Below, in pieces: positions 16,387 through 24,115 of a stretch of 37,385 nt of DNA (positions within the stretch are counted from its first letter, which is position 1; the number at the start of each line of letters is the position of its first letter). Origin of the DNA: an uncultured Lachnospiraceae bacterium (GTDB taxonomy: Bacteria; Bacillota; Clostridia; Lachnospirales; Lachnospiraceae); NCBI GenBank assembly GCA_947246015.1, contig CAMXQE010000037.1, positions 1 to 37,385 of the forward strand, in the 5' to 3' direction. Made by a program: the position numbers and the translations under genes. The notes under the pieces are model-generated. The model was not told the origin of the DNA, searched no databases, and saw only the letters and a list, made by a program, of their open reading frames with translations.

Positions 16387-17797
16387 ATGTTCGGAATATA
16401 TCTATAGAGATTATATGAAAAAACGGAAAGCAGAGCCGGAGGAGGTCTGGGCTGCTGCTTTTTGTTATGTGCTGGCGCCCGTACTGTTGTCCTATGTTTT
16501 ATGGGTGTTGGAGGATGCTTTGGAAAGCGGAAAAAAGCGGCTGTATTTTCTTGCGCGGGACGGCTGTATGATGTACCGCATGGCGGAGTACTTATGCAGA
16601 CAGTGGGGGATTCCGTTAGAATGCAGGTATCTGTACTGTTCGCGTTATGCGCTGAGAAGCGGGGAATACGGACTGCTTGGTGATAAGTGCCTTGATTACA
16701 TATGTCTGGGCGGTATGGAAGTAACGCTGGAAAAAATGATGGAAAGAGGCGGTCTGACTGCGGAAGAAGTTTCGGCGGCGGGAGAACGCATGGGATGGGA
16801 AAGCAGGATGCGGAAATGCCTTAGTTATGAGCAGGTAAAAGCTTTGAAACCGCAGCTGAAGGACAACTCCTTTTTTATGGAGAAGCTGCTGGAGCATTCA
16901 AAGGAAGCATACCCTTCTGTGTCAGGGTATCTGCGTCAGGAAGGGCTGCTGGAGGAAATTTCTTATGCCATTGTGGACAGCGGATGGACGGGAAGCGTAC
17001 AGAGGAGCATAAACCGTCTGCTGGGAAGCGCAGGATACGATAGAGCAGTGGAAGGATATTACTTCGGGCTGTATGAATATGTGGAAGGCGTGGAGCCGGA
17101 ACATTACCGGACCTGGTATTTTGCGCCGGAAAACAGAAATATAAGAAAAGCATTTTTCTGTAATAATTTGTTTGAATGTGTGTTCAGTTCGCCGGAAGGG
17201 ATGACAAAGGGATATTGCCGTAAAGAGGGCAGGTTTGAACCGGTGTTTGCCATGGAGGAGAATCCAAACCGGAGGCGGATAGAGGCAGCTGCGGGGCTTC
17301 TGCTGCGCTATGTGAAGCGGTATGCGGCAGGCGAAGGAAAGGGAATGCCCGTAAAAGAAAAGGGATTTTCTATAAAAGAAAAGAGCATAAGCGGAAAGCA
17401 CGGCGCAGGAACGCAGGAGAAAGAATGGTTTGGAAAGAAGGAGCAGCGGGAGATGGAACGCAGGACTGCGTTCAGGCTTTTGGCATCTTTCATGGGGCGG
17501 CCGTCCGCGGCAGAGGCCCGTGTATTCGGCAGCTATGTATTCGATGATGATGTGACGGGGGAGGAAAGACGTACCGTGGCCCGTGCGTTCACACCGGAGG
17601 AAGTAAAAGAGGGGAGGCTGTTTCGGAGGCTGTTCCGGTATGCGGCAGGAGGGGAGCATCCGGCCGTACAGAGCGCGTGGCCGGAGGCCGGTATGGTATT
17701 GGCGGATGCGGCAGGCAGTACCGCTTTGTACAAATTCCTGCTGTACTCCAAAAAGAGTTTGGAGCAGAGAAAGAGGAACCGGAAAAGGAAGGAATGA
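16316..17797 (+). CDS. Protein with 'RDG…GWxGS' module, COG5610-like, no HAD nucleophile
   Basis: 493 residues, cytoplasmic. The core has LYFLARDGCMMYRMAEYL (Arg81-Asp82-Gly83), YLYCSRYALR, and IVDSGWTGSVQRSINRLL (Asp221, GWTGS at 223-227). The same three blocks with the same spacing occur in the C-terminal half of the HAD fusion at 21097-23106, so this is a stand-alone version of that module. It lacks the HAD DxDxT nucleophile. A Lys/Glu/Gly-rich low-complexity linker (about residues 340-380) looks inserted. The start at 16316 lies inside the previous gene; ATG 16415 is an alternative. The module is typical of polysaccharide loci; its reaction is not known to me. Confidence 0.7.
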   Translation: MRNGTGKKRNRYRRILRKLPRLYECSEYIYRDYMKKRKAEPEEVWAAAFCYVLAPVLLSYVLWVLEDALESGKKRLYFLARDGCMMYRMAEYLCRQWGIPLECRYLYCSRYALRSGEYGLLGDKCLDYICLGGMEVTLEKMMERGGLTAEEVSAAGERMGWESRMRKCLSYEQVKALKPQLKDNSFFMEKLLEHSKEAYPSVSGYLRQEGLLEEISYAIVDSGWTGSVQRSINRLLGSAGYDRAVEGYYFGLYEYVEGVEPEHYRTWYFAPENRNIRKAFFCNNLFECVFSSPEGMTKGYCRKEGRFEPVFAMEENPNRRRIEAAAGLLLRYVKRYAAGEGKGMPVKEKGFSIKEKSISGKHGAGTQEKEWFGKKEQREMERRTAFRLLASFMGRPSAAEARVFGSYVFDDDVTGEERRTVARAFTPEEVKEGRLFRRLFRYAAGGEHPAVQSAWPEAGMVLADAAGSTALYKFLLYSKKSLEQRKRNRKRKE

Positions 17798-17823
17798 AAT
17801 GAGAAGGAACGGAGGAGCGTAAC

Positions 17824-18669
17824 GTGAGGAAGGAAAAGAGATTTGGGGCAGGGAAAAAATCCCTGACAGAAGATGACTTCCAAACAGAAGATGAATCCCA
17901 GGCGGAGAGCAGGTTTGCGCAGTATGTGTTTGTGATAAGGGAACTGACTGCGAGGGAAATAAAGCGCAAATATGCCCGTTCCTATCTGGGGATAATTTGG
18001 AGCGTGCTGAATCCTTTATTGTCCATGGCAGTCATGTCCATGATTTTTTCCACAATCTTTAAAAGAAATATAGAGAATTACCCGATTTATTATCTGACGG
18101 GAAGCATTTTCTGGGGGCTGTTTACCGAATCTACGAACGCCGCAATGACGGCGTTGGTGGATAATAAGAATATGCTGATTAAGGTCAGGCTGCCGATGGA
18201 GATATTTCCTTTATCCAGATGTTTTACCGCAATGACGAATTTCGGGTATTCCCTGATTGCATATACGGTAATGCTTGTCGTACTGCGCATTCCTTTTACG
18301 CCTTATATGCTGATGATTTTCTTATATGCCGTGCTGCTGCTCCTGTTTTCGGTAGGGACAGGGTATCTTTTGTCGGTATTTTATACGTTATTCGGGGATA
18401 TCAAGCATTTGTATTCCATTCTGCTGACTTTGCTGATGTATGCTTCCGCGATTTTTTATCCGGTGGAAAGCACGTCGGAAATCATGCAGAAAATAATCAA
18501 ATGCAATCCGGTGTACAATTACATTGCGTGTGCGAGGAAATGCGTATTGGAGGCGGCAATGCCGGATGCGGGCCAATGGGTGAAACTGGTGGTATGGAGC
18601 GGCGGCGTATTTTTGCTTGGAAAAGTTTATTTCCATAAAATGAGGAACCGGGTGCTGCAGAAAGTTTAG
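17824..18669 (+). CDS. ABC-2 type polysaccharide/teichoic acid export permease (TagG/Wzm-like)
   Basis: 281 residues from GTG 17824 (GGAGG upstream). A charged N-terminal stretch leads to the family segment ELTAREIKRKYARSYLGIIWSVLNPLL, followed by about six hydrophobic segments. The last part contains the interfacial helix ILLTLLMYASAIFYPVES and NPVYNYIACAR, typical of TagG/Wzm/RfbA permeases that pass undecaprenyl-linked glycans across the membrane. Its ATPase partner would be the fusion protein encoded next (18825-20666). Confidence 0.93.
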   Translation: MRKEKRFGAGKKSLTEDDFQTEDESQAESRFAQYVFVIRELTAREIKRKYARSYLGIIWSVLNPLLSMAVMSMIFSTIFKRNIENYPIYYLTGSIFWGLFTESTNAAMTALVDNKNMLIKVRLPMEIFPLSRCFTAMTNFGYSLIAYTVMLVVLRIPFTPYMLMIFLYAVLLLLFSVGTGYLLSVFYTLFGDIKHLYSILLTLLMYASAIFYPVESTSEIMQKIIKCNPVYNYIACARKCVLEAAMPDAGQWVKLVVWSGGVFLLGKVYFHKMRNRVLQKV

Positions 18670-18824
18670 AGTGTGTTCGAGAACTGCTTTCTGCAGGATG
18701 CCGTCCCATTGTGGTTAAACAGGATTCAGAGGACATGGGGACTGTGATGGTGCAGGGATTGTTTTGGAAAGTAAAGGATGCAGAAAATCCATATGATATA
18801 GATTGCGTAAGGGGCTGTGAGACA

Positions 18825-20666
18825 ATGAAGAGGAAAAAAAAGCCGAAAGCGGTACGGCTGGCTCTGGGCATGGTACTGTTGTTGCTGGCATGGGCAGGGG
18901 GACCGTGTATGGAGACGGTACTGGCGGCGGGAGGAGTTGTTTCTTTCGGGCCGGAATCTTATGCCTGGAATATCGGGGAAGTGAATGCGCTGGAGATATC
19001 TTTTGGCTCGGATACTGCAGTAAGCAGTTATTCCATCTGCCTGGAGTATGATTCCGCCATACTGGAATATTTGGACGGCGCGGACCGGACGGAGGGAAAA
19101 AGGCTTTGGTTAGAGGGCGGGGGCGGAGAAGAAGGATATGTGCGGACGCTTCTGTTCAGGCCCAGATCCAGGGGAAATACACAGGTGCGGCTGGTCTCGG
19201 CGTCAGGCAGCAGTGAAGCCGTGGACGGGGAGACGGTTACAGAGGAAGAAATCCTAGTGGACAGGCTGCCGAAAGTATCTATATCAGTGCAGGAGGCGGG
19301 GAGCAGGCTTTCAAGCCTGGAAGTCGGTTTTGCGGAGGGGATGGAAGCTTTTTCTCCGGAGATACTGGAATACCATATGCAGGTAGGATATGAGGTGGAC
19401 TGGCTTCCCATGGAATATGAGATGGAGGATGAGGAAGCGGAAGTCACGGTTTCGGGGATGGAATTGGAAACAGGCAGAAATACGGTTACGCTGGAAGTGC
19501 GCAGGGGACAGGCGGAACCGGTAGTCTATACACTTTATGTAGAGCGGGCGGAGAGGCCGGAGGGAATCGCTGAAGCGGGCGGAACGGAAAGGCAGGATGC
19601 AGAAACAGGAGATACGGGAGCGGGACTCTCATCCGGAAGTGGAAGTATGGACGGCGGAAACTCAGAGGATGAAAATACGGGTGATGGGAATACAGAGGAT
19701 GGAAAGACAGGTGATGCAGAGGAAGCGGCCATTACAGGGGAGACTGGTGGGAACGGGACATCATTTGTTCCGGAAGGCTCTTTTTGGAAGCGCAAAAAAG
19801 ATTTGTGGGGCGTGGCAGCTGCTGTCCTGTGCATGGCGGCGTTATACTTAATATTCTGGCTAAAAAGGAGGAAAGAGGCAGAAAGGCTTAAACGGCAGGA
19901 AGATGATGCGATAAAGGTCATTAATCTGGACAAGACGGTCATTGATGTACGCCATGTGACCATGAATTTCAAGCTGGCGCAGGATGAATCTTCCAGTCTG
20001 AAAGAGTATCTTATCAGGACTTTAAAGCGGCAGAACCACTACCGTGTCTTTTCTGCGCTGAAGGATATCAGCTTTGAGGTGAAACAGGGGGAAGTCATGG
20101 GAATCATCGGAACGAACGGTTCCGGAAAGAGTACGCTGTTGAAAATTATAGCAGGGGCGCTTATTCCCACCAAGGGGAAGGTGGTTGTGAATACGAGCAA
20201 GATACACATGCTGACGCTGGGGACGGGATTCGATATGGAACTGACGGCGCGGGAAAATGTCTATCTGAACGGAGCCATTATCGGGTATACAAAAGAGTAT
20301 ATCGATGAAAAGTTCGATGATATTGTGGCCTTTGCGGAGCTGGATGGGTTCATGGACGAGCGGATGAAGAATTTTTCTTCCGGTATGGTGTCACGCCTTG
20401 GTTTTGCGATTGCTACGATGCGGGAATCGCCGGATATCCTGATTCTGGATGAGGTTTTAAGCGTGGGGGATATGTTTTTCCGTAAAAAGAGCGAGGAACG
20501 CATTCAGGAAATGATACACAGCGGGGCGACCGTGCTGATTGTGTCCCATTCGGCGGATTTCATCCGGAAGAACTGTGATACGGCGGTCTGGATTGAAAAA
20601 GGGGTTATGAAGATGATGGGGAAGCCGGAGGATGTGTGTAAGGCGTATGGGCAGATGGAGAAGTAG
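18825..20666 (+). CDS. TagH/Wzt-like ABC ATPase fused to an exported beta-sandwich region
   Basis: 613 residues, an unusual architecture. Residues 1-35 are a signal peptide/membrane anchor (…TVLAA). Residues about 36-150 look like a cohesin-type beta-sandwich (SFGPESYAW … CLEYDSAILEYLDG). Residues about 159-241 match a cadherin-like beta-sandwich (LSSLEVGFAEG … VVYTLYVE). An acidic Gly/Ser/Asp linker (242-325) and one membrane helix (327-346) follow. The cytoplasmic ABC ATPase has Walker A GTNGSGKST (429-437), signature FSSGM (517-521), Walker B LILDE (539-543) and His575. ATG 18825 has AAGGGG 10 bases upstream; the frame is open further 5' but without a signal. It is paired with the TagG-like permease. 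Known TagH/Wzt proteins carry extra domains after the ATPase, not an exported domain before it. Confidence 0.88.
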   Translation: MKRKKKPKAVRLALGMVLLLLAWAGGPCMETVLAAGGVVSFGPESYAWNIGEVNALEISFGSDTAVSSYSICLEYDSAILEYLDGADRTEGKRLWLEGGGGEEGYVRTLLFRPRSRGNTQVRLVSASGSSEAVDGETVTEEEILVDRLPKVSISVQEAGSRLSSLEVGFAEGMEAFSPEILEYHMQVGYEVDWLPMEYEMEDEEAEVTVSGMELETGRNTVTLEVRRGQAEPVVYTLYVERAERPEGIAEAGGTERQDAETGDTGAGLSSGSGSMDGGNSEDENTGDGNTEDGKTGDAEEAAITGETGGNGTSFVPEGSFWKRKKDLWGVAAAVLCMAALYLIFWLKRRKEAERLKRQEDDAIKVINLDKTVIDVRHVTMNFKLAQDESSSLKEYLIRTLKRQNHYRVFSALKDISFEVKQGEVMGIIGTNGSGKSTLLKIIAGALIPTKGKVVVNTSKIHMLTLGTGFDMELTARENVYLNGAIIGYTKEYIDEKFDDIVAFAELDGFMDERMKNFSSGMVSRLGFAIATMRESPDILILDEVLSVGDMFFRKKSEERIQEMIHSGATVLIVSHSADFIRKNCDTAVWIEKGVMKMMGKPEDVCKAYGQMEK

Positions 20667-20694
20667 GAGTGGCGGGGTTGAGATGCGGGGGGGG

Positions 20695-20988
20695 CTGCCA
20701 GCGTTCCCTCGTGGGACTGTCCTCCCGTCCGGCGGCAGCTTCCGGTGGTGCCCATGGATGCGGTTCCCGCTTCAAAAATGAGATATTTCTAACCTTTTGC
20801 CTGTCTGCCTGACTGCTTAGCGGCGAAACTCCTCGCTTTGCTCGTCAGACAACGCCGCTAAAACAGCAGTAAGGCAGACGGAAAAAAGTAAGAAATATCA
20901 TCATTTTTTCGTAGGGAACCGTATCCATGGGTCACTACCGGAAGCTGCCGCCGGACGGGAGGACAGTCCCACGAGGGAACGCTGGCAG
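20695..20988. repeat. ~294-bp nested palindrome (giant hairpin)
   Basis: The outer arms 20695-20746 and 20937-20988 are perfectly complementary over 52 bases. A middle pair (about 20747-20768 with 20912-20936) matches with few changes around CCATGGAT and CGGTTCCC. An inner pair (about 20781-20825 with 20853-20898) matches imperfectly, and a loop of about 27 bases (20826-20852) remains. It begins 28 bases after the ABC ATPase stop and just after a run of 8 G. The rest of the 20667-21096 gap holds a short tandem repeat (about 21046-21087) and no gene. It could be a MITE-like palindromic insertion or a structured RNA. Confidence 0.85.
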
Positions 20989-21096
20989 GAGCAGGCAGGG
21001 AGTTCGTGAGGGCAGGTGTGTATGGGATTGGGGAATGAGGGTGATGCAGGATGTTTGGATGGAGCAGGATGTTTGGGATGAAGCAGGAGCGGCGGG

Positions 21097-23106
21097 ATGA
21101 GGATGCGTTTTAGGTTGTATGAGGTGTTGGTGAACCGGGAGGCGGGGATTCGGGAGAGGTATCATAAGAAGCGCGATGCAGTGCACGGGATGGGGAGAGC
21201 CGGGGCCTGGGGGTATCTGCTGTGGCTGAATTTTGCTTATTATGTATTGCGTGTCCGGAGGCTGGGAAAGGCGGAGGGATGTGCTTTTTATGAGGAGAAG
21301 GAGCTGTGTTCTGCGGGGAGCGAGTCGGCGCTTTCGAAACGGGAGGAGCCGGAGAAGCTGGCAGGGAAGCTGGTGGAATATGATGCAGTTTCCTTTGATG
21401 TGTTCGATACTTTGATTTTTCGTCCTTTTTCCAAGCCGGCGGATTTGTTTTATTTCGTGGGGAGGGAACTGGATTATCAGGATTTTCACAGGCTGCGCCG
21501 TGAGATGGAGGGCAGGGCCAGGAAGGAGAGGTATGAAAGGGAAGGGGACTGGGAAATTACGTTTGAAGAGTTGTATGAAGTAATGGAGCGGGAGTGCGGA
21601 ATCGGAAAAGAGGAGGGGATGCGGGCGGAACTGGAAGCGGAATACAGATATTGTTTTGCCAATCCTTATATGTTCCGGGTGGTGGAGGAACTTAGGAAGC
21701 GTGGGAAACGGATGATAGTTACGTCGGATATGTATCTGGGAGAGAAGTATATCAGGCAGCTGTTGGAGCGGGCAGGATATGGCGTATTCGATGCTTATTA
21801 TGTTTCCTGTGACTACCGGTGTTCCAAGCATGACGGGCAGTTATTTGAAAGGGTGAGGGAACGGGAAGGGAAGGAAAAGCGGTTGATTCATGTGGGCGAC
21901 AATATACGGTCAGATGTGGAGCAGGCGAGGAAGCATGGGTTTGATACGGTTTTTTATAAGAATGTGAATGCGGCCGGGATGCCTTTCCGGGCGGAGGATA
22001 TGTCAGTGATGACGGGAGGTTTGTACCGGGGGCTTGTCAACAGTCATTTGCACAACGGGTTGCGGGAGTATGGGGCTCCTTACGAGTATGGGTTTGTGTA
22101 TGGCGGGCTGTTTGCAGTGGGGTATTGTCAGTTTATCCATGATTACGCGGTGCGGCATGGAGTGGAAAAGGTGCTGTTCCTGTCGAGGGATGGGGCTGTG
22201 TTAAGCCGGGTGTATGAATTGCTGTATCCGGAAGAGTCCCGGGAATATGTATACTGGTCGAGGCTGGCGGCGGTGAAGCTGGCAGCAGGCAGGTATAAGT
22301 ATGATTATTTCCGCCGGTTCCTGTATCATAAGGTGAATCAGGGATATACGTTTGCAGATGTTTTCCGCAGTATGGAGCTGGAGGATATGCTGGGGCGGCT
22401 GTGCAGAGAACAGGGGTTTGCGCCGGAGACGAAGCTGACTGACCGGAATGTGGAGCAGGTGAAGGCTTTTTGTATGAAGTACTGGACGGAGGTACTTGCT
22501 CATTATGAAGAACAGGTACAGGCCGGAGGAAAATATTATGGGAAGGTGCTGCGGGGGATTCATAAAGCGGCGGCGGTGGATATCGGCTGGGCAGGAAGCG
22601 GAGCGGTTATGCTTTCCTATATGGTGAATCAGGTGTGGGGGCTTGATTGTCAGGTGACGGGAATATTGGCAGGGACGAACTCCTGCCACAGTTATGAGAA
22701 GGATGCGGGGGAGGCACAGTTGGAAAGCGGGAGACTGGTCAGTTACCTGTTTTCGCAAAAGGAGAACCGGGATGTGTGGAAATTCCATGATGCCGGGAAG
22801 AAGCATAACCTGTATTGGGAGATGCTGCTGGGAGCGGAGGAAGGGTCTTTGAAGGGGTTTTATGGGGGTGAGGATTGGAAGGGGTATCGGATTGTGTTTA
22901 AGGGGGAGAATGAGAATGCGCCCCCCGCCCGGCCCCCCCCCCGGCCGCTTTTGGATTTTGCACAGATGTATCTGCGGGTGATGGGGGCGGAGCGGATGGT
23001 GATTAGCGGACGGGATGCTTATGCACCGATGCTTTTGATGGAAGGAGAGGGGAATGGGAAGTGGAGGGGAAGGGTGGAGTTTTTGATGGATGAGGTGGGG
23101 GTGTGA
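21097..23106 (+). CDS. HAD-superfamily hydrolase fused to 'RDG…GWxGS' module (COG5610-like)
   Basis: 669 residues. An N-terminal helical part (1-90) is followed by a HAD domain with motif I DVFDT (Asp101, Asp104), motif II TSDMY (Thr209, Asp211) and motif IV HVGDNIRSD (Asp268), so it is a probable phosphatase. The C-terminal half repeats the blocks of the 16316-17797 product: FLSRDG (Arg364-Asp365-Gly366), YWSRLAAVK and DIGWAGS (497-501). Near the end a C10 run (22933-22942) encodes a Pro/Arg-rich stretch before the terminal LLDFAQMYLRVMG segment. Codon use is strikingly G-rich. It is separated from the ABC genes by the giant palindrome. It probably acts on a glycan intermediate or on alditol-phosphate; the substrate is unknown. 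Confidence 0.8.
   Translation: MRMRFRLYEVLVNREAGIRERYHKKRDAVHGMGRAGAWGYLLWLNFAYYVLRVRRLGKAEGCAFYEEKELCSAGSESALSKREEPEKLAGKLVEYDAVSFDVFDTLIFRPFSKPADLFYFVGRELDYQDFHRLRREMEGRARKERYEREGDWEITFEELYEVMERECGIGKEEGMRAELEAEYRYCFANPYMFRVVEELRKRGKRMIVTSDMYLGEKYIRQLLERAGYGVFDAYYVSCDYRCSKHDGQLFERVREREGKEKRLIHVGDNIRSDVEQARKHGFDTVFYKNVNAAGMPFRAEDMSVMTGGLYRGLVNSHLHNGLREYGAPYEYGFVYGGLFAVGYCQFIHDYAVRHGVEKVLFLSRDGAVLSRVYELLYPEESREYVYWSRLAAVKLAAGRYKYDYFRRFLYHKVNQGYTFADVFRSMELEDMLGRLCREQGFAPETKLTDRNVEQVKAFCMKYWTEVLAHYEEQVQAGGKYYGKVLRGIHKAAAVDIGWAGSGAVMLSYMVNQVWGLDCQVTGILAGTNSCHSYEKDAGEAQLESGRLVSYLFSQKENRDVWKFHDAGKKHNLYWEMLLGAEEGSLKGFYGGEDWKGYRIVFKGENENAPPARPPPRPLLDFAQMYLRVMGAERMVISGRDAYAPMLLMEGEGNGKWRGRVEFLMDEVGV
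22933..22942. repeat. C10 homopolymer tract inside a coding region
   Basis: Ten consecutive C within CCCCCC-GCCC-GG-C10. In the present length the frame is open to 23106. Losing one C brings a TGA at 22979-22981 into frame, and gaining one brings a TAG at 23004-23006. Confidence 0.85.
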
Positions 23107-23219
23107 AGAAGGGGAAGTTATAAGACTTATAACAGATGTACAGAAGATGGTATTGATGAAGGAAGAATATGGTATTGAAAATATTAATTTTCGTTCTTAA
23201 GATTGGTTTGTATTATATA

Positions 23220-23249
23220 TTGACAATCTATGTTTTAAAAAGATATACT
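23220..23249 (+). promoter_or_regulatory. Promoter of the TarI/TarJ-type operon
   Basis: TTGACA (23220-23225), 18-base spacer, TATACT (23244-23249), in a strongly AT-rich 295-base intergenic stretch. It lies about 150 bases before the cytidylyltransferase gene, so a leader is transcribed; no known riboswitch fold was recognised in it. Confidence 0.65.
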
Positions 23250-23401
23250 AAATACATTTAGAACGTATATTTGATATAGTTTAATATAAGCTGATAGGAT
23301 ATGAGAAAACTGAAGATAGCAATTTGCGCCAAATTGTTATCTTCATTAATTTATTACTGCTTTTTATAAGATGAGCAAGCAACGGGGAAGGGTAAAAAAA
23401 T

Positions 23402-24115
23402 ATGGTAATAGCAGGAATCGTGGCCGGTGGCACAGGAATACGGATGGGGCAGAATATCAGGCCAAAACAGTTTATTGAGTTGATGGGAAAACCCATTATT
23501 ATACACACAATTGAAAAATTTATGGTATGTCCTGATATTGATTACATAATTGTGGGAACACATCCGGACTGGTTAAATTTAATGAACGATTTGTCAGGCA
23601 AGTATTTCAGAGATACGAAAAAAATCTGCATTACACCGGGAGGAATGAATCGGAATGAAACCATAAAAAATATTGCTGTGGCTGCAAGGGAAAAGTATAG
23701 TGCAGAAGATGATACGATACTGGTTACACATGATGCGGTACGTCCATTTCTCAGTCTTAGAATTATTCAGGAGAATGTACAGGCGGCCAGGGAATATGGT
23801 GTATGTGATACGGTTATAGAGGCTACGGATACGATTGTCAGATCAGAAAATCAGAATTTTATAACAGATATTCCGGTTAGAAAAGAGATGTATCAGGGAC
23901 AGACGCCACAATCTTTTAAGATAAAATTATTTGAAGAAGTATATGCAGGAATGACAGAGGAAGAACTGAACATCGTTACAGATGCATGCAAGTTATTCTA
24001 TTTAAGGAATTATAAGGTACGGCTGGTTAAGGGAGATGTGGCAAATTTCAAAATCACATATCCTTTTGACTTGAAAATGGCACAGCTTATGGTCGGAGAT
24101 TTGGCAAATGATTAA
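23402..24115 (+). CDS. tarI: D-ribitol-5-phosphate cytidylyltransferase (TarI/IspD family)
   Basis: 237 residues. IspD-family nucleotidyltransferase motifs: AGIVAGGTGIRMG at the N-terminus, PKQFIELMGKPIIIHTIEKF, then THDAVRPFLS and GQTPQSF. The family contains both IspD (isoprenoid pathway) and TarI/Bcs1 (CTP + ribitol-5-phosphate to CDP-ribitol). The next gene, overlapping by 8 bases, is a TarJ-like reductase, and CDP-alditol phosphotransferases follow, so TarI is much more likely. The start ATG 23402 has GGGGAAGGG upstream. The gene is AT-rich compared with everything upstream. Confidence 0.85.
   Translation: MVIAGIVAGGTGIRMGQNIRPKQFIELMGKPIIIHTIEKFMVCPDIDYIIVGTHPDWLNLMNDLSGKYFRDTKKICITPGGMNRNETIKNIAVAAREKYSAEDDTILVTHDAVRPFLSLRIIQENVQAAREYGVCDTVIEATDTIVRSENQNFITDIPVRKEMYQGQTPQSFKIKLFEEVYAGMTEEELNIVTDACKLFYLRNYKVRLVKGDVANFKITYPFDLKMAQLMVGDLAND

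Noticed and set aside
16922..17659. 245-codon minus-strand open frame
   Set aside because: It is antisense to a gene with conserved motifs shared with a homologue; it has no ribosome site and a Pro/Ser/His-rich composition.
20687..20694. G8 run as a phase-variation tract
   Set aside because: It is intergenic, after the ABC gene stop, so length changes would not alter a reading frame.
21046..21087. Short tandem repeat (GCAGGATGTTTGG units) as a CRISPR or regulatory array
   Set aside because: Only two partial units with no spacers; probably simple sequence drift.
20935..21831. Long minus-strand open frame opposite the HAD gene
   Set aside because: It is a shadow of a G-rich gene and begins in the palindrome; the plus strand has clear HAD motifs.
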